From the NCBI GenBank assembly GCA_947177525.1, contig CAMWUW010000001.1, forward strand, positions 70,847-110,854: a DNA stretch of 40,008 bases, given 5' to 3'. The notes beneath the pieces were generated by a model that was not told the origin of the DNA, ran no database searches, and saw nothing but the letters and a program-made list of their open reading frames with translations. How positions within the stretch are numbered: the stretch's first letter is position 1; the number at the start of each line of letters is the position of its first letter. Positions 32,517 through 40,008 of this stretch are shown here, one piece after another. The stretch is from an uncultured Bacteroidales bacterium (GTDB taxonomy: Bacteria; Bacteroidota; Bacteroidia; Bacteroidales; UBA932). Made by a program: the position numbers and the translations under genes.

Positions 32517-35516
32517 ATGAATAGAATAATGACACTATGCGCAGCTTTCGTGCTCCTATGCATGACAGGTGCGTCCGTGTCCGCCCAAGGCGGATACGAG
32601 GTGAAAGGAGTAGTTGTCGACCAGGTAGGCCCGATTATCGGGGCTACAGTAATCGAGGCGGGCACCGCAAACGGTGTCTCGACAGGTCTGGACGGCGAAT
32701 ATGTCCTTAGGGTATCAGGCCCGCAGGCTGTTGTGGAAATCAGCTGCATCGGCTATGCTTCAAAGACTTTTACAGCTTCAGAGATGCCTTCAAGGGCGCT
32801 TTTGTCTGAGGATGCGCTTTTCCTTGACGATGTCGTGGTCATAGGCTACGGTACGGTAAAGAAAGGTGATGTCACAGGTTCGGTCTCAACCGTGAAGGCG
32901 GATGAAATCAATAAGGGAATGATTACTTCACCTGCAGATCTCCTGAAAGGAAAGTCTGCCGGAGTCGTCATCACTCCTGGAAGCGGAGCACCGGGCTCAA
33001 AGGCCACAATCCGTATCCGCGGAGGTTCTTCCCTGAAGGCTACAAATGACCCTCTCATAATCATTGACGGACTTCCTGTCAGCAATGATGACATCAGCGG
33101 AATGTCAGACCCTCTTTCGTCAATCAACCCGAATGACATCGAGTCTTTCTCCGTGCTTAAGGACGCTTCCGCAACTGCAATCTACGGCTCCCGTGCGTCA
33201 AACGGTGTCATCGTGATCACTACCAAGAAAGGAGCCAGGACAAAGACCAACGTTCCTCAGATCAATTTTGACTTCTCGACTTCAATAAGCCATGTCAGCA
33301 AATATGTGGATGTCCTCAGCGCAGACCAGCTCCGCAACCTTATGCAGGAGAGGGTGGCTGCAGGCCTGATGAGCCAGGCCGGAGTTGATGCACTCGGCAG
33401 TGCCAACACAAACTGGCAGAAGGAAATCTACCAGATTGCACCTACCTATGATGCAAATCTCAGTCTGGCCGGACGTGTCTCCATGGGCAAGGCCGGTGTG
33501 CTCCCATACCGAGTGTCAGGTGGATTCATGTCACAGGACGGTGTCCTTTTGACTGACCACATGAACAGGGGTACAGTATCCATGAGCCTTACTCCTTCTT
33601 TCCTTGACGACCATCTTACTGTGGCACTCAACGGAAAAGGCGTGTTCTCTTCAAACAACTTCGCCAATAAGGATGCCATCGGGCAGGCTGTCCGCATGAA
33701 CCCTACGCATCCTGTATATGCTACGGATGAGGAGGGAGGAATCCACGGTTACTTCGTGCACCGCTCTCCGAACGGTTCAGTGAATACTATGGCCGTACAG
33801 AATCCTGTAGCCCAGATTATGGAGAAGCAGGACAAGAGCAATGCGTCGCGCTTCATCGGAAACGCGCAGATCGACTATAAGATCCACGGTCTTGAGGATC
33901 TCCGTCTCAATCTCAATCTCGGTATGGACTATGCCCGCTCAAGCGGATTCACTCACTCTCCTGAAGGCTCCGAGCAGTCATGGCACGACACCATGCAGTC
34001 CGGTTCCGGATACCATGGAGAGTACACCTACGAGCGCATGGACAAGACACTGGAGGCATATATAGCCTACAACAAAGATTTCAGGGGGGGGCATCACTTA
34101 GACGCCATGGCCGGATATTCATGGCAGCAGTTCTACTATAAGTCCACTGACTACAAGTACAGGCTCGACAACAATGCCGCGCTTTCTGAAAAGGCTCCTG
34201 CCGGTGAGTTGTTCCTCGTCTCTTTCTTCGGGCGCGTGAACTACAGTTATGATGACCGATATATGATTACGGCTACTCTCCGCCGTGACGGAACATCACG
34301 TTTCTCGAACAATAAGTGGGGACTCTTCCCTTCAGTGGCACTCGGCTGGAATATCGGAAACGAGGCCTTCCTCAAGGACAATGACGTTCTTACTACTCTC
34401 AAGATGCGTGCCTCATGGGGCCAGACCGGACAGCAGGGCGTGGGCGACTATTACGGAACGCTTGCCACCTATTATACCAACCTTCTCGGAAGCTGGTATC
34501 AGTTCGGAGGACAGATGATCAATCCTATAACAGCTCTCGGATACAATGCCGACCTTAAGTGGGAAACTACGACAACATGGAACGTCGGCTTTGACTTCGG
34601 CTTCCTCAATGACAGGATCACAGCCGGAATCGATGCATACTGGCGTGAGACCACGGACCTTCTCAACCATATTCCTGTTCCGGCTCTCGGAAACCTCACG
34701 AACTATCTCGACTCGAACATCGGAAGCCTTGTGAACAAAGGTATTGAGTTTGACATCAATGCGATTGCCATCGACAGCAAGGACTGGACCTGGCAGATCG
34801 GAGGAAACGTGGCCTGGAACAACACCAAGATTACCAAGCTCACCGCTTCTCCTGATGACCTTACGGGAATTGAGACAGGAGGCATCTCAGGAGGTGTCGG
34901 AAACAACATCCAGATGCACCAGGTAGGCTTCCCGCCTAATGCATATTATGTATATGAGCAGGTTTACGATGCGGACGGACGTCCTATAGAGGGTGAATAT
35001 GTGGACCGCAACGGAAACGGAAAAATCGATGCAGGTGACAAATATTTCTATCACAAGCCTGCGGCTGATGTCACACTCGGTGTGAATACCACACTCTCCT
35101 ACAAGAACTGGACTCTGGCGGCTTCGGGACACGGAAGCATCGGCAACTGGGTCTACAACAATGTGGCTTCTGACGGAGAGATGCTCGCAGACCTCTGGAC
35201 AAACAACTTCACAAGCAACCGCCTGCAGTCTTCGCTTTACTCGAATTTCGGCCAGGCATGCTATCTTTCAGACTATTATGTCCGTGACGGCTCTTTCTTC
35301 AAGATTGACAACATCACTCTCGGATATACTTTCCCTAATCTTTTCAAGAGCAGGAAGCTCGAGCGTTCACTCGGACTGAACATCTATGCCACAGTCCAGA
35401 ATGTCGCTACTTTCACACGCTATGACGGTCTTGACCCAGAGGTGTTCGAGGGCATTGACAATAACCTTTATCCGCGTCCGAGAACTTATATCCTCGGCCT
35501 TAAATTCAATTTCTAA
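32517..35516 (+). CDS. susC: SusC-family TonB-dependent outer-membrane receptor
   Basis: The 999-residue protein has a signal peptide (residues 1-24, cleavage after VSA), a CarboxypepD-reg-like domain (GYEVKGVVVDQVGPIIGATV) and a TonB-box region (DDVVVIGYGTVKKGDVTGS). A plug domain (IRIRGGSSLKATNDPLIIID, then SINPNDIESFSVLKDASATA) and a 22-strand barrel ending in aromatic LGLKFNF complete it. It imports oligosaccharides bound by SusD using TonB energy. Followed by susD, susE and susF and flanked by malQ and an SLC45 transporter, starch or malto-oligosaccharide is the likely substrate. A run of eight G bases lies within codons 523-525. Confidence 0.95.
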   Translation: MNRIMTLCAAFVLLCMTGASVSAQGGYEVKGVVVDQVGPIIGATVIEAGTANGVSTGLDGEYVLRVSGPQAVVEISCIGYASKTFTASEMPSRALLSEDALFLDDVVVIGYGTVKKGDVTGSVSTVKADEINKGMITSPADLLKGKSAGVVITPGSGAPGSKATIRIRGGSSLKATNDPLIIIDGLPVSNDDISGMSDPLSSINPNDIESFSVLKDASATAIYGSRASNGVIVITTKKGARTKTNVPQINFDFSTSISHVSKYVDVLSADQLRNLMQERVAAGLMSQAGVDALGSANTNWQKEIYQIAPTYDANLSLAGRVSMGKAGVLPYRVSGGFMSQDGVLLTDHMNRGTVSMSLTPSFLDDHLTVALNGKGVFSSNNFANKDAIGQAVRMNPTHPVYATDEEGGIHGYFVHRSPNGSVNTMAVQNPVAQIMEKQDKSNASRFIGNAQIDYKIHGLEDLRLNLNLGMDYARSSGFTHSPEGSEQSWHDTMQSGSGYHGEYTYERMDKTLEAYIAYNKDFRGGHHLDAMAGYSWQQFYYKSTDYKYRLDNNAALSEKAPAGELFLVSFFGRVNYSYDDRYMITATLRRDGTSRFSNNKWGLFPSVALGWNIGNEAFLKDNDVLTTLKMRASWGQTGQQGVGDYYGTLATYYTNLLGSWYQFGGQMINPITALGYNADLKWETTTTWNVGFDFGFLNDRITAGIDAYWRETTDLLNHIPVPALGNLTNYLDSNIGSLVNKGIEFDINAIAIDSKDWTWQIGGNVAWNNTKITKLTASPDDLTGIETGGISGGVGNNIQMHQVGFPPNAYYVYEQVYDADGRPIEGEYVDRNGNGKIDAGDKYFYHKPAADVTLGVNTTLSYKNWTLAASGHGSIGNWVYNNVASDGEMLADLWTNNFTSNRLQSSLYSNFGQACYLSDYYVRDGSFFKIDNITLGYTFPNLFKSRKLERSLGLNIYATVQNVATFTRYDGLDPEVFEGIDNNLYPRPRTYILGLKFNF
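34084..34091 (+). repeat. G8 homopolymer tract inside susC
   Basis: Eight consecutive G bases fall in codons 523-525 of susC (AGG GGG GGG: Arg-Gly-Gly), in a region encoding the barrel. A one-base slip would frameshift the receptor. This length is borderline for phase variation and is also a known error hotspot for sequencing. Confidence 0.9.
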
Positions 35517-35534
35517 AAACAGGAGGTACAGAAT

Positions 35535-37073
35535 ATGAAAACATTGAAATATATATTTGCGGGCCTCGTGCTTGCAGCCGGCCTGTCTTCATGTATAGGG
35601 GACCTGGATGTCACTCCAATCGACCCTTCCAAGAATACTGCCGACAAGGCCCTCAAGACTGCCGATGATTATTACAGCCTTCTCGCACAGTGCTATACGG
35701 GATTTGCCGTATCCGGCTCATACGGTCCTAACGGAGACAACAACATATCCGGCGTGGACGGCGGATTCAGCCAGTACTACCGCGGCCGCTATCATCTTAA
35801 CGGCCTGACTACGGATGAGGCTGTCTGCGGATGGAATGACAAGACGCTGCAGGATCTCCATGGCCTTAACTGGACCAACTCGGATGTCTTCGTTACGGCA
35901 TTCTACTACCGTATATTCTACCAGATATCTGCGTGCAACGAATTCATACGCCAGGCACAGAAGGCAACCGTCGAACTTCCTGAGAAGGACCGCTGGATTG
36001 CCGAGGCGCGTGCCTTGCGTGCTCTCTGCTGGCTTGACGCCATCGACAATTTCGGCAATGTTCCTTTTGCGGACGAGACAGCATCTGTAGGTGCCGATGC
36101 TCCGAGGCGCATTGCACGTGAAGAACTTTTCTCATATATTGAGTCTGAATGCCGCGACCTCATTGACAATTCTGCCCTTTATGGCATGAAAGAGGCTCCT
36201 TACGGACGTGCGGACAAGGCCCTTCCTGTCATGGTGCTGGCAAAGCTCTACCTCAATGCTGAGGTCTATGCAGGAAAGAAAATGTACCAGGAGTGCGCTG
36301 ATGTGCTGGCGGAACTTTCCGGATATTCGCTTCACAGCAATTACGCTGAGCTGTTCCTTGCCGACAATGACAGGTGCACAGATGAGATAATCTTCGCCAT
36401 TGAGCAGGACGGAGAGGATACTCAGAGCTACGGTGTCACCAATTATCTGATATTTGCTTCTACCGGAGGCACCATGGATACAGAGCAGGTCGGCATCTCA
36501 TCAGGCTGGGGAGGTATACGCATGACTTCAAAGTTCTATAATTACTTCACCTCTTCAGACAGGCGCAGACTTTTCTGGGAGGAGGGCCAGAAGGTGGAAA
36601 TCGATGACATAAGCGACTTCACGAACGGTATAGCTTTCTTCAAGTTCAAGAACATCACCAGCAGCGGCGCTCCGGGCAAGGCCAACGGTTTCGTGGACAC
36701 TGATTTCCCTGTGTTCCGTTATGCGGATGCGCTTCTCATGAAGGCTGAGTGCGCAAAGAGAGGGGCCAATGTTTCTGATGCCCTTGAGGCATGGAACAAA
36801 GTGCGTGAGCGCGCCGGTGTCTCTACTGCAGCATCAATGAATGATGTGACCCTTGACATGATTATTGAGGAACGTGCACGCGAGCTTTATCAGGAGGGAT
36901 GGCGCCGCAGCGACCTTGTGCGTTTCGGGCTGTTCACTTCGGGCAAGTATCTGTGGGACTGGAAAGGCGGTATTAAAGGCGGCCGCGGGGTAGGAGAGCA
37001 TTTCAATCTGTTCCCTATACCGAACAGCGACAAGATGACCAATCCGAACCTTATCCAGAACCCTGGCTATTAG
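35535..37073 (+). CDS. susD: SusD-family surface glycan-binding lipoprotein
   Basis: The 512-residue protein starts with a lipoprotein signal (LVLAAGLSSC, lipidated Cys20). It has the SusD/RagB layout: N-terminal TPR-rich part with FYYRIFYQISACNEFIRQA near residue 125 and IAEARALRALCWLDAIDNFG near residue 155, and C-terminal ERARELYQEGWRRSDLVRFG near residue 440. It sits as a lid on SusC and binds the incoming glycan. The gene starts 18 bp after susC, and an AGGAGG (35521-35526) precedes the ATG, unusually strong for this phylum. Confidence 0.95.
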   Translation: MKTLKYIFAGLVLAAGLSSCIGDLDVTPIDPSKNTADKALKTADDYYSLLAQCYTGFAVSGSYGPNGDNNISGVDGGFSQYYRGRYHLNGLTTDEAVCGWNDKTLQDLHGLNWTNSDVFVTAFYYRIFYQISACNEFIRQAQKATVELPEKDRWIAEARALRALCWLDAIDNFGNVPFADETASVGADAPRRIAREELFSYIESECRDLIDNSALYGMKEAPYGRADKALPVMVLAKLYLNAEVYAGKKMYQECADVLAELSGYSLHSNYAELFLADNDRCTDEIIFAIEQDGEDTQSYGVTNYLIFASTGGTMDTEQVGISSGWGGIRMTSKFYNYFTSSDRRRLFWEEGQKVEIDDISDFTNGIAFFKFKNITSSGAPGKANGFVDTDFPVFRYADALLMKAECAKRGANVSDALEAWNKVRERAGVSTAASMNDVTLDMIIEERARELYQEGWRRSDLVRFGLFTSGKYLWDWKGGIKGGRGVGEHFNLFPIPNSDKMTNPNLIQNPGY

Positions 37074-37115
37074 AAGCAGTTTCTTAGACTTTAATTTCAA
37101 TAAAAACAGAACAAG

Positions 37116-38288
37116 ATGAAAAAGTTCAATATATTGGCGGCTGTTCTTATGGCAGGAAGCCTTGTGTTCCCGGCATGCGAGAAGCAGGACAACTCACCGG
37201 TCATGCAGGAGCCTACGGTGTTTGTGCTGAACACACCTGCGTATGTGAACACTACGTATGACCTTGAAAACTCGACTTCACTGGAACTTACCTGCTCACA
37301 GCCTGACTATGGCTTTACTGCAGCCGTGACGTACCAGGTAGAGGTTTCCCTTACCGATGACTGGACTGATCCGGAGACAAAGTATGCCGTGCTCGGGACG
37401 ACTTATAACACAGCCAGGATAAATGTTGATGCAGCTGACCTTGCAGCATCCCTTACAGCCTTGTCGGGCAAGGACGAGTCCGAGTTCCCGTTCATTACTG
37501 AGGTTTATGTCAGGCTTCGCGCAAGCCTTACCGTAAGCGGGAAAGGCGAGATTGTATCAAATGTGGTCGTGCTTCCGAATGTGCGTATCCATTATGCACT
37601 TCCTCCTGTGAATGCACCTGAGAAAATGTTCATCAACGGACAGTGCAACGGCTGGGACTGGGGCGCCGCCTTCAAGATGGTGGATGTCTGGACAAACTCT
37701 GCAGACAATGGCAATGACGGTTCGTCACGTACATTCTGGAGAATAGCATGGATGCCTGCTGACGGAGGATTCAAGATTAATTCGGCCAAGTCATGGAACG
37801 GGGATGAAGTCGGTTTTGCCGGTGCTTCCGTAACGGACAATGCAAATGCGGGAATCTCTGCTTCAGATGACGGCAATTTCGTAGTTGCCAATGAGGGATG
37901 GTATCTGATAGTAGTGAATATAAGCGTGTCAGGAAGGGATCTGGTATACAATGTCACATTCAATGAGCCGGCCGTATATCTGATCGGTCTTTCCGCACCG
38001 TCCGGAACATGGGACATTCTTGAAGAGAACCGCTTTGAGGTTCCGGCTGCGGCTGACGGAATGTTCAAGTCACCAGCCCTTGCTGCAGATCTGGCGGGAA
38101 CAGATGAGGACGGATGCTTCCGCGCCTGCATCAAGCTTGACGGACAGGAATGGTGGCATACAGAATTCATGGTGTTTGACGGTGTCCTTAAGTTCCGCTC
38201 GACAGGAGGTGACCAGGACCGCGTCGGAGGAAAGGCCGGGCAGTCTCTCTACATCAACTTCACCGATGAGACAGGTGATATTAAATAA
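37116..38288 (+). CDS. susE: SusE-like starch-binding outer-membrane lipoprotein
   Basis: The 390-residue lipoprotein has a signal peptide with lipidated Cys21 (SLVFPAC) and an N-terminal SusE-type Ig-like domain (TPAYVNTTYDLENSTSLELT, residues 40-155). Two carbohydrate-binding domains follow: one opening MFINGQCNGWDWG near residue 170, another starting AVYLIGLSAPSGTWD near residue 288. SusE-family proteins bind starch at the cell surface without hydrolysing it and help keep substrate near SusCD. It lies 42 bp after susD, in the same operon. Confidence 0.87.
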   Translation: MKKFNILAAVLMAGSLVFPACEKQDNSPVMQEPTVFVLNTPAYVNTTYDLENSTSLELTCSQPDYGFTAAVTYQVEVSLTDDWTDPETKYAVLGTTYNTARINVDAADLAASLTALSGKDESEFPFITEVYVRLRASLTVSGKGEIVSNVVVLPNVRIHYALPPVNAPEKMFINGQCNGWDWGAAFKMVDVWTNSADNGNDGSSRTFWRIAWMPADGGFKINSAKSWNGDEVGFAGASVTDNANAGISASDDGNFVVANEGWYLIVVNISVSGRDLVYNVTFNEPAVYLIGLSAPSGTWDILEENRFEVPAAADGMFKSPALAADLAGTDEDGCFRACIKLDGQEWWHTEFMVFDGVLKFRSTGGDQDRVGGKAGQSLYINFTDETGDIK

Positions 38289-38308
38289 TCATAAAATCAG
38301 ACAGAAAT

Positions 38309-39742
38309 ATGAAACATACAGCATATTCAATCATGTTGGCGGGACTTCTGATGACAGGATGCATCGCCGGAGACTACGGCATAAAGCCGGCAGATCCGCA
38401 GAGCTGGTCTCAGGAAGACGCTGTGACACTTCCGTCTCTGACAGCTTCTGCCGTGCAGCCGATAGATATTGCACGCGTTGAGGAAGATTCCGTTGCGATT
38501 GCAGCAATCACTCCGATGGTTGTGGAAGGCGCGGAAGTCAGGTATGTGGTTGTGCTTGACGACATTTATAAATTTCCTGTGGGGGAAGACGGCAAGGTGG
38601 CCGTCTCCCTTCTCCAGGAGACCGTGACTTCAGCCTATGGCAAGGCACCGAGGGCAAGGGCTTTCGATGCAGTCGTGAATGCCTATGTAATGGCCGGGGA
38701 CGGCGGACAGGCTTCTCTTGTGCAGTCAGGAAAGTTTACACTGGAAGTTACTCCTGAGGCACCTTTTATTGACAGCGCATATTATCTTATAGGCAATGTG
38801 AACGGCTGGAACGCTGATGCGGCAAAGGAATTCATGTTCAAGCACAGCGGAAAGGATGTCTATGATGACCCTGTCTTCTCAATAGTTGTGACAGTTGAGG
38901 ATGCCTCGTATTGGAAGATTGTGCCTCAGGGCAACTATGATGCAGGGAATGTTTGGGCGGAAGGCCCTCAGGGCGTGCTTGGCGTGGCTCTTGACGGAGA
39001 TGATTCTGCAGAGGGCAAGCTGGTCACTGAGAAGCCTCAGGCTGCGCAGATTCCGGCTGCAGGTACCTATAGCATTTCAATAAACATGATGGAGTACACA
39101 TATAAGGTGTCTCCGATGGCATCGGAATACTATCTTGTGGGTGCGCTCAACAGCTGGAATGCCACTGAAGCCGGCAAGTACTGCCTGCTCTATCCTGAAG
39201 GCTCGAATGTATTCTCATATACGACAAACTGGACAGGTGACCATAACTTCAAGATCTGGTCAGGTGCCGACTATGGCAACTGGGATGCTGCCGTCGGCAA
39301 TCCGGTGGACGGAAATGCTGCAGCAGAGGGCACTATCGGAGGCGGCGGAGCAATCTGCACTCCTACGGCAGGGTTCTATAAGGTGACTTTCGACATGGCT
39401 GCAAACACTTACAGCTCTGTTGCCCTTGATGACCAGGCTCCTGCGGAACATGAGTCAATCTCACTTATCGGAGACTTCAACGGATGGGGCGGTGACCTTG
39501 ACCTGACTGAGGGAGCACCTCACAACTGGTATGTTTTTGGGGCGGAGATTCCTGCTGACGGCGGCCTGAAATTCAGGGCTGGCCATGACTGGACACTCAG
39601 CTGGGGAGCCGACGCGGATATTGCAGACTGCAATTACGGAACTGCAACAAGCAGCAACGGACCGAACATGACCGTTCCTGCCGGTACATACGATATATTC
39701 TTCAATGACATTACAGGACAGTTTGTCTTTGTCGCCAGGTAA
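38309..39742 (+). CDS. susF: SusF-like surface glycan-binding lipoprotein with three repeated domains
   Basis: The 477-residue lipoprotein has lipidated Cys18 (LLMTGC) and an N-terminal Ig-like domain (to about residue 150). Three homologous starch-binding domains follow, each opening with a tryptophan motif: YYLIGNVNGWNAD, YYLVGALNSWNAT and ISLIGDFNGWGGD (near residues 160, 275 and 388). This matches the multi-CBM layout of SusF, which binds starch outside the cell. It is 20 bp after susE. The following 101 bp to the next gene contain a hairpin. Confidence 0.87.
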   Translation: MKHTAYSIMLAGLLMTGCIAGDYGIKPADPQSWSQEDAVTLPSLTASAVQPIDIARVEEDSVAIAAITPMVVEGAEVRYVVVLDDIYKFPVGEDGKVAVSLLQETVTSAYGKAPRARAFDAVVNAYVMAGDGGQASLVQSGKFTLEVTPEAPFIDSAYYLIGNVNGWNADAAKEFMFKHSGKDVYDDPVFSIVVTVEDASYWKIVPQGNYDAGNVWAEGPQGVLGVALDGDDSAEGKLVTEKPQAAQIPAAGTYSISINMMEYTYKVSPMASEYYLVGALNSWNATEAGKYCLLYPEGSNVFSYTTNWTGDHNFKIWSGADYGNWDAAVGNPVDGNAAAEGTIGGGGAICTPTAGFYKVTFDMAANTYSSVALDDQAPAEHESISLIGDFNGWGGDLDLTEGAPHNWYVFGAEIPADGGLKFRAGHDWTLSWGADADIADCNYGTATSSNGPNMTVPAGTYDIFFNDITGQFVFVAR

Positions 39743-39775
39743 TTCTATGGGACGGCTTCAAGGCCGGTCCATAAG

Positions 39776-39803
39776 GGCAGAAGACTGTGAAAGGTCTTCT
39801 GCC
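39776..39803 (+). repeat. Perfect 10-bp hairpin between susF and the next lipoprotein gene
   Basis: GGCAGAAGAC (39776-39785) and GTCTTCTGCC (39794-39803) are perfect reverse complements with an 8-nt loop. A second, bulged GC-rich hairpin lies just upstream (about 39751-39770). No T-run follows, so it looks like an mRNA processing or stability element, or partial terminator, rather than a classic terminator. Confidence 0.6.
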
Positions 39804-39843
39804 TGCCATTTCAAATCGGGATGTATTCTTGTACGTTATAAAA

Positions 39844-40008
39844 ATGATGAAAAAATATTTTGCCTTGTTTTTTGCAGCCTTGTCTGTTTTGGCTGTGGTT
39901 GCGTGCAATGGACCTGAGATTGAGGAGGGAGGCCCTGGTTCATTGTCTTTTGAGAAAAGTGTATTGAAGTTAGGCCCTGAGGAAGGCAGCGGGGTGATTG
40001 CCCTGAAG
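39844..40008 (+). CDS. Lipoprotein of the sus locus, 3' partial
   Basis: Fifty-five codons are visible before the window ends. The start MMKKYFALFFAALSVLAVVAC is a lipoprotein signal (lipidated cysteine 21 counted from the ATG at 39844; the next codon is also ATG). An acidic linker (NGPEIEEGGPGS) and the beginning of a beta-rich domain (LSFEKSVLKLGPEEGSG) follow, which could be BACON-like or another Ig-like domain. By position it may be a further glycan-binding protein or a surface amylase of the SusG kind; the visible part does not decide this. Confidence 0.75.
   Translation, partial: MMKKYFALFFAALSVLAVVACNGPEIEEGGPGSLSFEKSVLKLGPEEGSGVIALK

Overview
The window looks like a chromosomal segment of a Bacteroidota gut-type organism (order Bacteroidales; genus not determinable by eye). 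The evidence is a complete SusC/SusD/SusE/SusF outer-membrane glycan-uptake set, lipoprotein signal peptides of the Bacteroidales kind, promoter boxes resembling the Bacteroidota -7 element (TAnnTTTG), and few strong Shine-Dalgarno sequences. TGA is used as an ordinary stop codon. No gene-free stretch exceeds 300 bp, and I saw no rRNA, tRNA, CRISPR array or insertion sequence.

(1) Positions 2-18428 hold one long plus-strand surface-polysaccharide (capsule/EPS) locus. In order: an SLBB-domain export protein (5' end outside the window), a Wzz-type chain-length regulator, UDP-glucose dehydrogenase, UDP-glucuronate 4-epimerase, a Wzx flippase, a ferredoxin/F420-hydrogenase-beta-type protein overlapping a polysaccharide pyruvyl transferase, a GT2 glycosyltransferase, an EpsG/Wzy-type polymerase, five GT4-type glycosyltransferases and a ManC-type GDP-mannose synthesis enzyme. 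The predicted product is an acidic, pyruvylated heteropolysaccharide made by the Wzx/Wzy route from UDP-GlcA/UDP-GalA and GDP-mannose among others. No initiating sugar-phosphate transferase is in the window. Base composition varies sharply: the second half of wzz is very GC-rich, and the flippase-to-glycosyltransferase core is very AT-rich. Both patterns suggest mosaic assembly by transfer.

(2) Positions 18516-19918 carry a terminator-like hairpin, a Bacteroidota-type promoter and three tightly spaced small genes: a HigB/RelE-like putative toxin, an XRE antitoxin with a C-terminal extension, and a small SecB-like protein. This has the layout of a toxin-antitoxin-chaperone (TAC) system and is the most interesting accessory module here. 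A perfect 12-bp inverted repeat lies at the antitoxin/chaperone junction.

(3) Positions 19936-26123 are housekeeping and transport genes. A U32 family protein and a polyprenyl synthase lie on the minus strand. They diverge from rsgA, a MATE transporter gene broken by a single in-frame TGA, and an OPA-family MFS transporter.

(4) Positions 26148-40008 are a starch/malto-oligosaccharide utilisation region. A DPE2-like 4-alpha-glucanotransferase is followed by a convergent LytTR response regulator and LytS-type histidine kinase. An SLC45-type sugar transporter diverges from the kinase and leads a SusC-SusD-SusE-SusF operon, with a further lipoprotein starting at the window end. A direct repeat matching the LytTR recognition consensus, with exactly 12 bp between half-sites, lies in the divergent region between the kinase and the transporter. 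It suggests that this two-component system, rather than a SusR or hybrid two-component regulator, controls the locus.
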